Origin: Oscillospiraceae bacterium
GTDB taxonomy: Bacteria > Bacillota > Clostridia > Oscillospirales > Ruminococcaceae
Assembly (NCBI GenBank): GCA_020024475.1
Contig: JAHHTS010000016.1
Coordinates: 1-38,673, forward strand
Reading direction: 5' to 3'
Length of the DNA: 38,673 nt
Part shown: in pieces, positions 33,327 to 38,673 of the stretch
Numbering within the stretch: position 1 is the first letter of the stretch
Layout: each line of letters starts with the position of its first letter
Made by a program: the position numbers and the translations under genes
The notes under the pieces: model-generated
Database searches by the model: none
Told to the model about the DNA's origin: nothing
Seen by the model: only the letters and a program-made list of their open reading frames with translations

Positions 33327-33971
33327 TCATGCCTTTAATTTTTTTATTGCCTGTTTCATATCAACAGCGCCGAAAATATAGCTTCCTGCAACAAGAACAT
33401 TTGCCCCAGCGTTTTTACACATATGGCCAGTGTTCTCATTTATTCCGCCATCAACTTCTATCATAAGTTCATCAAGTCCTAATTCTTTTGCCTTGCTATG
33501 AATTCTTGCTATTTTGTCGATTGCTTCTGGTATAAATTTTTGTCCCCCAAATCCTGGCTCAACACTCATAACCAGCACCATATCAACATTATCAATATAA
33601 TCATAGACCATCTCTACAGGAGTTGCAGGCTTTATAACTATTCCAACTTTTTTACCACAAGATTTGATTATATCAATTGTTTTATCAATATCACTATCAC
33701 TTTCTAGATGAAAAGTGATTAAATCTGCACCTGCATCACAAAATTGTTTTGCATATAAATGTGGTTTACTTATCATAAGGTGCACATCAAAAAATGCGTC
33801 ACTTTGTTTACGCAATGATTTTACAACAGGTATGCCGATGGAAATATTAGGTACAAAATGCCCATCCATAACATCAATATGTAACATGTCCGCACCTGCA
33901 TCCATAACCATCTTGCAATCTCTTGCAAGATTTGCAAAATCTGCGGACAAAATCGAAGGTGAAATTTTCAC
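33327..33971 (-). CDS. rpe: Ribulose-phosphate 3-epimerase
   Basis: A 214-residue TIM-barrel enzyme that interconverts ribulose 5-phosphate and xylulose 5-phosphate. It has the family motifs SPSILSADFANL, LHIDVMDGHFVPNISIG (metal-binding His and Asp), FHLES, VMSVEPGFGGQKF and IEVDGGIN with the catalytic Asp. Translation starts at GTG behind GAGAGGT. It is the first gene of the operon that continues with the Rnf-like genes, behind a clear promoter. Epimerase genes more often sit near rsgA and prkC in Firmicutes, so this placement is unusual. Confidence 0.96.
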   Translation of the reverse strand: MKISPSILSADFANLARDCKMVMDAGADMLHIDVMDGHFVPNISIGIPVVKSLRKQSDAFFDVHLMISKPHLYAKQFCDAGADLITFHLESDSDIDKTIDIIKSCGKKVGIVIKPATPVEMVYDYIDNVDMVLVMSVEPGFGGQKFIPEAIDKIARIHSKAKELGLDELMIEVDGGINENTGHMCKNAGANVLVAGSYIFGAVDMKQAIKKLKA

Positions 33972-34031
33972 AATATATACCTCTCTTTCAGCATATAAAA
34001 CACAATAAACATATTGTTTTCATATTATTAT

Positions 34032-34060
34032 ATTATACATATTTTTATGAAAAAAATCAA
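34032..34060 (-). promoter_or_regulatory. Sigma-A-type promoter of the rpe-Rnf-like operon
   Basis: On the minus strand TTGATT (34055-34060), 17-base spacer, TATAAT (34032-34037), about 60 bases before the GTG start of rpe. Confidence 0.75.
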
Positions 34061-34177
34061 TTTTTACCAAGAAATTTTACAATATAGCAATAAATTTAAC
34101 ACACAGTATTTTGACTATTGAATAAATTTATATTTGTGATAGAATATAGGCAAATTATAAATATTGGTGGTAATTTT

Positions 34178-34864
34178 ATGAAAAAAATATATTATAAAAT
34201 ACTCACATCTTCTCTTGTTTTGTTTAGCTTATTTTTTTCAATATTTTCTATTGTAAACAATACATCTTTTTATGAAAAGCAATATCTAATAAACAACACT
34301 ACTTATGAAACTGGTATGTCTATCGAAGACCTAAGCAAATCAACCAAGCTTTTGTTAGATTATTTAAACGATAAAACGGATAACTTATCTATGCGAGCAG
34401 AAAAATTTGGAAAGCAATCTGAAGTTTTTGATAATAGAGAAAAAACACATATGATTGATGTTAAAAATTTATATTTATTTTTTAAAAACATTATGTATAT
34501 TATTTTTTTAATTTCTTTTATTTTGCTAATTTATCTATTCAAAAAAGATAAAAATAAAATATTTTGGAACGAATTTTACTCAGCATATAAATTTTCTGCA
34601 ATAATTATTGCAATTATTATTAGTATAATTATTTTTGCTTTTATATATGATTTTAATAGTTTTTGGAATTTATTCCATAAATTGCTATTTAGAAATGACT
34701 TGTGGTTATTAGACCCACAAATTAGTACAATGATAAATATGTTCCCATTAAACTTTTTTCTAGCAATGTGTACGAAAATAGTATTTTGCTTCTCTGCAAT
34801 ATCTATTTTAATATTCATGTTTGCAAAATTCATGCATAAAAAAAAGATATCTGATTTTTGTTAA
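34178..34864 (+). CDS. DUF1461 (TIGR01906-type) integral membrane protein
   Basis: A 228-residue membrane protein starting at the ATG after GGTGG; a frame 20 codons longer has no ribosome binding site. It has one N-terminal membrane helix, an extracytoplasmic loop of about 80 residues and three further helices. The motifs EKTHMIDVKNL before the second helix and WLLDPQISTMINMFPLNFF in the second external loop are those of the family. Function is unknown. It is divergent from the rpe operon and ends at a shared bidirectional terminator. Confidence 0.85.
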   Translation: MKKIYYKILTSSLVLFSLFFSIFSIVNNTSFYEKQYLINNTTYETGMSIEDLSKSTKLLLDYLNDKTDNLSMRAEKFGKQSEVFDNREKTHMIDVKNLYLFFKNIMYIIFLISFILLIYLFKKDKNKIFWNEFYSAYKFSAIIIAIIISIIIFAFIYDFNSFWNLFHKLLFRNDLWLLDPQISTMINMFPLNFFLAMCTKIVFCFSAISILIFMFAKFMHKKKISDFC

Positions 34865-34874
34865 TTTTAAAATA

Positions 34875-34908
34875 AAAAACTTCCATGCAACAACATGGAA
34901 GTTTTTTA
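34875..34908. terminator. Bidirectional terminator between DUF1461 and rhamnose genes
   Basis: ACTTCCATG (34879-34887), preceded by A-run, pairs with CATGGAAGT (34894-34902), followed by a T-run. It serves both converging transcripts. Confidence 0.9.
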
Positions 34909-34910
34909 TT

Positions 34911-35930
34911 TTATCTATCTTTATACATTTTTTCATAGTAGTTCTGATACTCACCAGAAATGATTTCTTCCCACCATTCCTTGTTGTCCAGGTACCATTT
35001 AATTGTCTTTTTAATACCATCTTCAAATTTTGTTTCAGGAAGCCAGCCAAGTTCATTATGAATTTTAGTAGGGTCGATTGCATATCTCATGTCGTGACCT
35101 TTTCTGTCTTTAACATAAGTAATCAAGCTCTCTGGTTTATTAAGCTCTTTACAGATAATTTTTACAATATCTATATTACGCATTTCATTATGACCACCAA
35201 TATTATAAACCTCTCCTTCTTTACCTTTATGAATAATAAGGTCGATAGCTTTACAATGGTCTTCAACATATAGCCAATCACGAACATTGATACCTTCACC
35301 GTAAACAGGTAGAGGCTTATCATTGAGTGCATTTGCAATCATAAGTGGAATAAGCTTTTCTGGAAAATGATAAGGTCCATAGTTGTTTGAACAGCGGCTG
35401 ATAGTAACAGGCAAACCATATGTACGATAATAAGCCATAACAAGGAGGTCTGCACCTGCTTTTGATGATGAGTAAGGACTTGATGTATGAATAGGTGTCT
35501 CTTCTGTAAAGAACAAATCAGGTCTATCCAATGGCAAGTCACCATATACTTCATCAGTTGAAACCTGATGATATCTCTGAATTCCATATTTGCGGCAAGC
35601 ATCCATAAGAACAGCTGTACCTTCGATATTTGTTTTCAAAAAGATACTTGGGTCTTCGATAGAACGATCCACATGGCTTTCTGCTGCAAAGTTAACTACA
35701 ATATTTGGTTTTTCTTCTTCGAAAAGTTTGTAAACAGCTTCTCTATCACAGATATCAGCCTTTACAAAACGAAAATTAGGATTATCCATAACTGGTTCAA
35801 GGGTTGAAAGATTACCAGCGTATGTAAGTTTATCTAAACAAATAATTCTGTAATCTGGGTATTTTTTAAGCATATGGAAAACAAAGTTCGAACCGATAAA
35901 TCCGGCACCACCTGTTACAATAATTGTCAT
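34911..35930 (-). CDS. rfbB: dTDP-glucose 4,6-dehydratase (RmlB)
   Basis: A 339-residue extended short-chain dehydrogenase. The NAD-binding motif GGAGFIGSNF is at residues 7-16. The dehydratase signature STDEVYGDLP supplies the active-site Thr, Asp and Glu, and SPYSSSKAGAD holds the Tyr-x-x-x-Lys pair. NYGPYHFPEKLIP and VRDWLYVEDH are substrate-binding motifs of RmlB. It makes dTDP-4-keto-6-deoxyglucose. TAGGAG precedes the ATG; the gene is last in the rhamnose cluster. Confidence 0.97.
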   Translation of the reverse strand: MTIIVTGGAGFIGSNFVFHMLKKYPDYRIICLDKLTYAGNLSTLEPVMDNPNFRFVKADICDREAVYKLFEEEKPNIVVNFAAESHVDRSIEDPSIFLKTNIEGTAVLMDACRKYGIQRYHQVSTDEVYGDLPLDRPDLFFTEETPIHTSSPYSSSKAGADLLVMAYYRTYGLPVTISRCSNNYGPYHFPEKLIPLMIANALNDKPLPVYGEGINVRDWLYVEDHCKAIDLIIHKGKEGEVYNIGGHNEMRNIDIVKIICKELNKPESLITYVKDRKGHDMRYAIDPTKIHNELGWLPETKFEDGIKKTIKWYLDNKEWWEEIISGEYQNYYEKMYKDR

Positions 35931-35942
35931 AATTTATTTCTC

Positions 35943-36824
35943 CTATTTATCCTGATTTTCAAAATAAGCTTCAAGAGCATCTTTCCAGTCACGCATTTCA
36001 TCACCTACAGTAACTCTAAGCATCATATTATCAAGAGCTGAGTACTCTGGTCGTTTTGTAGGTGTAGGAAATTCATCACTTGTGCAAGGTTTCATAACCC
36101 CTTCGAATCCTGCAAGACTAGCAATTTTCTGAGCGAATTCAAACCATGTACATTCACCATTACCAGTACAGTGATATGTTCCATATTCTTCACTATCAGC
36201 AATTTTTAATAGATGATGAGAAAGATCCGCTGCATTTGTAGGATTACCATGCTGATCATTTACGACAGATGCTCCTCCTTTCTCATGGCAAAGTCTAACC
36301 ATGGTCTTAACAAAATTATTACCGTTATATCCATAAAGCCAAGATGTACGAATAATAAAACTTTTTTTACAATATTGTTTTACAAATTCTTCACCAGCTA
36401 ATTTGGTTTTTCCATAAACAGAAATAGGGTGTGGGATATCGTATTCTCTTCTTGGTGTAGGCTCATTTCCTGCAAAAACATAGTCAGTTGAAACATGAAC
36501 AAGTTTTGCACCTATATTTTCACAAGCAATAGCAAGGTTTCTGCTGCCAATAGCATTCACTTTGAATGCATCATCTTGATGTGATTCACATCCATCAACA
36601 TTTGTGTAAGCTGCACAGTTTATAACTATTTCTGGTCTATTTTCAGCCATGTATTTTTCACAAGCATCTTTTTTGGTGATGTCAAGAGCATCTACATCAG
36701 TAGTTAAAATTTCCGCACCAATAAAATTCTGTGGGATTTTTCCAAGTTCTGTATAACCTCTTTTCAAATCAGTGATAACCTGTGTTGCAAGCATGCCATT
36801 AGCACCTGTAATCAAAATTTTCAT
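35943..36824 (-). CDS. rfbD: dTDP-4-dehydrorhamnose reductase (RmlD)
   Basis: A 293-residue reductase with the NADPH-binding motif GANGMLATQV, VINCAAYTNVDGCE, STDYVFAG and YGKTKLAGE (Tyr-x-x-x-Lys), then IRTSWLYG, all standard for RmlD. It performs the last step to dTDP-L-rhamnose. It follows rmlA by nine bases and precedes rmlB by twelve, each gene with its own ribosome binding site (AGAGGT). Relative to short forms it has a small N-terminal insert (FIGAEILTTDVDALD). Confidence 0.95.
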   Translation of the reverse strand: MKILITGANGMLATQVITDLKRGYTELGKIPQNFIGAEILTTDVDALDITKKDACEKYMAENRPEIVINCAAYTNVDGCESHQDDAFKVNAIGSRNLAIACENIGAKLVHVSTDYVFAGNEPTPRREYDIPHPISVYGKTKLAGEEFVKQYCKKSFIIRTSWLYGYNGNNFVKTMVRLCHEKGGASVVNDQHGNPTNAADLSHHLLKIADSEEYGTYHCTGNGECTWFEFAQKIASLAGFEGVMKPCTSDEFPTPTKRPEYSALDNMMLRVTVGDEMRDWKDALEAYFENQDK

Positions 36825-36833
36825 AATTACCTC

Positions 36834-37718
36834 TTAATAAACAAGTTTGTCTTCTGCTACTTTGTAAAGATGTTTTCCATATGGACTTTTACCATATCTA
36901 TGTGCACTTTCAAGAAGCTGTTCTTTTGTTATCCATCCATTTTTATATGCAATTTCTTCAGGAGCAGAAATTTTAATTCCTTGTCTTTTCTCGATTGTCT
37001 GAACAAAGTTTGCCGCTTCTACAAGGCTGTCCATTGTTCCTGTATCAAGCCATGCGAACCCTCTACCTAGTAGTTTAACATCAAGAATGCTTTTCTGTAA
37101 ATACTGATCATTAAGTGTTGTAATTTCAAGTTCTCCACGTGCTGAAGGTTTTACTTTTTTTGCTTCTTCAACTACATCTTTATTATAAAAATAAAGTCCA
37201 GTAATTGCATAGTTACTTTTTGGACTTTCTGGTTTTTCTTCAACGGAAAGAACCTTTCCTTCTTTATCGAATTCAACGATTCCAAAACGCTGGGGATCTT
37301 CAACATGATATCCAAAAACTGTTGCTCTGCCTTTTTCTGCATTTTCTGCAGCGTCACGAAGAATTTTACCAAATCCAGCACCATAGAAAATATTATCTCC
37401 TAAAATCATGGCACAAGGCTCTTTACCAATAAAATCCTCTCCCAAAATAAAAGCCTGTGCAAGGCCATCTGGACTTGGCTGAACTTTATATGACAAATTT
37501 AATCCAAACTGACTACCATTGCCGAGCAATGCCTCAAAACGTGGTGTGTCTTGAGGTGTAGAAATAATAAGTATATCCTTTATACCTGCTAGCATAAGTG
37601 TTGACAAAGGATAATAAATCATCGGTTTATCATAAACAGGCAAAAGCTGTTTTGAAGTAACCATTGTAAGAGGATACAGACGAGTGCCTGCACCACCTGC
37701 TAAAATTATACCTTTCAT
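36834..37718 (-). CDS. rfbA: Glucose-1-phosphate thymidylyltransferase (RmlA)
   Basis: A 294-residue nucleotidyltransferase. The signature GGAGTRLYPLT is at residues 8-18, followed by SKQLLPVYDKPMIYYPLS, LGDNIFYG (metal-binding Asp) and VEEKPESPKSNYAITGLYFYD-like sequence, then WLDTGTMDSL. It makes dTDP-glucose from dTTP and glucose 1-phosphate and is the committed step, inhibited by dTDP-rhamnose in relatives. AAGGAG precedes the ATG. It lies 12 bases after the glycosyltransferase gene. Confidence 0.97.
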   Translation of the reverse strand: MKGIILAGGAGTRLYPLTMVTSKQLLPVYDKPMIYYPLSTLMLAGIKDILIISTPQDTPRFEALLGNGSQFGLNLSYKVQPSPDGLAQAFILGEDFIGKEPCAMILGDNIFYGAGFGKILRDAAENAEKGRATVFGYHVEDPQRFGIVEFDKEGKVLSVEEKPESPKSNYAITGLYFYNKDVVEEAKKVKPSARGELEITTLNDQYLQKSILDVKLLGRGFAWLDTGTMDSLVEAANFVQTIEKRQGIKISAPEEIAYKNGWITKEQLLESAHRYGKSPYGKHLYKVAEDKLVY

Positions 37719-37730
37719 TATTAAATCTCC

Positions 37731-38495
37731 TTATTTGAGCTTGAAGCCCCATTTCCTAAAATATATAAACATAGATTTCAATTGAATCAAAAACCGTTTT
37801 TTGCTTTGTGTAGTTTCTCTGTGCCAAAAGTGAACAACATCTGCACAAGGAGCATAATAAGCTTTACCAAACTGTTTTGCCTTCATTGTTATATCTGCAT
37901 CTTCAAAATACAAAAAATAATCTTCGTCAAATCCATCGATTTTTTTAAATACGTTTGTACGAATAACAAAAAAACATCCCGTGCAAAAATCCACTTCAAA
38001 AGGCTTATCTTGGTCTTTATTCTTCATAAGATAATCATATTCAATTTTTCGTAGAAACTTACAATGTATACGTCTTGAAACCAATGCCAACAAACTTGGC
38101 TTTTTCTTTGCTATATATTGAATGTTTCCATCTGGATATAACACTTTTGGACAAGCAATTGCTATATCAGGATGCTCATCCATAAAGTCGCAAAGATTAT
38201 TGATTGTATCTTTATTTATCAAAATATCAGGGTTTATCACAAAATGATATTTTGAATTTAATTTATCTAAGACTTTATTATGTCCTTTTCCAAATCCAAT
38301 ATTTTTATCTAAAATAATATATTCGGCCTCAAAATCCTTTTTTAGCATTTCACCAATTTTTTCATTACTATTATTATCCACTATATACAATGAAAAGTTA
38401 TCATCTGTAAATTGCTTCACACTTTTCACAGTTTTATAAGCATCTTCAGGTTTATTGTAAACCACTATTGTGCCTGAAATATTGTAGTTTTTCAT
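37731..38495 (-). CDS. Family 2 glycosyltransferase, probable rhamnosyltransferase
   Basis: A 254-residue soluble GT-A enzyme with no membrane helix. It begins ISGTIVVYNKPED, has the nucleotide-sugar-binding YIVDNNSNE and the DxD-like INPDI, then DFCTGCFFVIRTNVF and DEDYFLYFEDADITMKAKQFGK, the acceptor-side ED motif of WbbL-type rhamnosyltransferases. As first gene of the rhamnose cluster it probably transfers the rhamnose made by the neighbours to a cell-wall polysaccharide. GGTGA precedes the ATG. Confidence 0.85.
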   Translation of the reverse strand: MKNYNISGTIVVYNKPEDAYKTVKSVKQFTDDNFSLYIVDNNSNEKIGEMLKKDFEAEYIILDKNIGFGKGHNKVLDKLNSKYHFVINPDILINKDTINNLCDFMDEHPDIAIACPKVLYPDGNIQYIAKKKPSLLALVSRRIHCKFLRKIEYDYLMKNKDQDKPFEVDFCTGCFFVIRTNVFKKIDGFDEDYFLYFEDADITMKAKQFGKAYYAPCADVVHFWHRETTQSKKRFLIQLKSMFIYFRKWGFKLK

Positions 38496-38539
38496 TATTC
38501 ACCATTTTTTTATTTTTTTTACATAACTATACATGATAC

Positions 38540-38568
38540 ATTGTACTATTTTACAACTATTTTAGCAA
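38540..38568 (-). promoter_or_regulatory. Sigma-A-type promoter of the rhamnose cluster
   Basis: On the minus strand TTGCTA (38563-38568), 17-base spacer, TACAAT (38540-38545), about 45 bases before the glycosyltransferase start. I see no gene between here and the window end. Confidence 0.6.
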
Positions 38569-38673
38569 CTGTAAATATTATATTTCATAGTCATAACAAA
38601 ATATATTTTGTGTGACCTTTTAACTTACTTTTAAATTGATTGACAGATCATTTATATTTTAGAATCATTTTAC

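Noticed and set aside
34111..34145. TTGACT...TAGAAT as promoter of the DUF1461 gene
   Set aside because: The spacer of 23 bases is too long; an alternative -10 (TGTGAT, 18 bases) matches poorly, so I list no promoter there.

Overview
The window is AT-rich, gene-dense DNA from a low-GC, endospore-forming Firmicute, most likely a Clostridia-type anaerobe. The evidence is a SpoIIID homologue, strong GGAGG-type ribosome binding sites, TTGACA/TATAAT promoters, frequent GTG/TTG starts and small Clostridia families (CD1247-type protein, DUF3048, DUF1461, DUF3798). I saw no tRNA, rRNA, CRISPR array, insertion sequence or prophage block.

Layout. 67-5282 (minus) is a four-gene ABC importer: DUF3798 lipoprotein, double ATPase and two BPD_transp_2-type permeases, with an intercistronic stem-loop behind the binding-protein gene. 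5731-8078 (minus) is a PhoR/PhoP-like two-component pair, divergent from spoIIID; the shared intergenic region carries TGTAAAAT repeats with 11-bp phasing. 8632-11579 (plus) holds an M20 amidohydrolase of AbgB type and an ArsB/SLC13-type permease. 11678-19345 (minus) is a long housekeeping run: histidine phosphatase, two nucleoside 2-deoxyribosyltransferase-like genes, a YfhO-like membrane protein, YqeG-like phosphatase, endonuclease IV-like TIM barrel, Xaa-Pro peptidase, EF-P (own promoter) and a CD1247-type protein. A divergent XRE regulator follows, with a palindrome across its -35 box. 20266-22669 (minus) holds two DUF3048/YerB lipoproteins. 22957-26516 (plus) has a small-multidrug-export-type protein, an orphan LolD-like ATPase, a UMF1/Atg22-type MFS protein and a zinc phospholipase C-like protein. 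26694-29596 (minus) has an orphan holin-like gene, a wrecked MarR pseudogene, a YfcE-like phosphoesterase, RsmI and a TrmN6-like methyltransferase.

The most unusual region is 29653-33971 (minus): ribulose-phosphate epimerase, then homologues of RnfD, RnfE and RnfA, then a membrane-anchored DUF4015-type glycoside hydrolase-like protein, with a clear promoter in front and a hairpin behind. RnfC, RnfG and RnfB are absent. By eye, the RnfD homologue lacks the FMN-accepting threonine, and the RnfE/RnfA homologues lack all four cysteines that hold the membrane [2Fe-2S] centre. This looks like an Rnf-derived membrane module that has lost every redox cofactor, so its function should not be assumed to be electron transport.

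The right end (34911-38495, minus) is a dTDP-rhamnose cluster (glycosyltransferase, RmlA, RmlD, RmlB; RmlC not present), separated by a bidirectional terminator from a divergent DUF1461 membrane protein. Functions are assigned from recognised motifs without database searches; Rnf comparisons are by-eye alignments against remembered family motifs.
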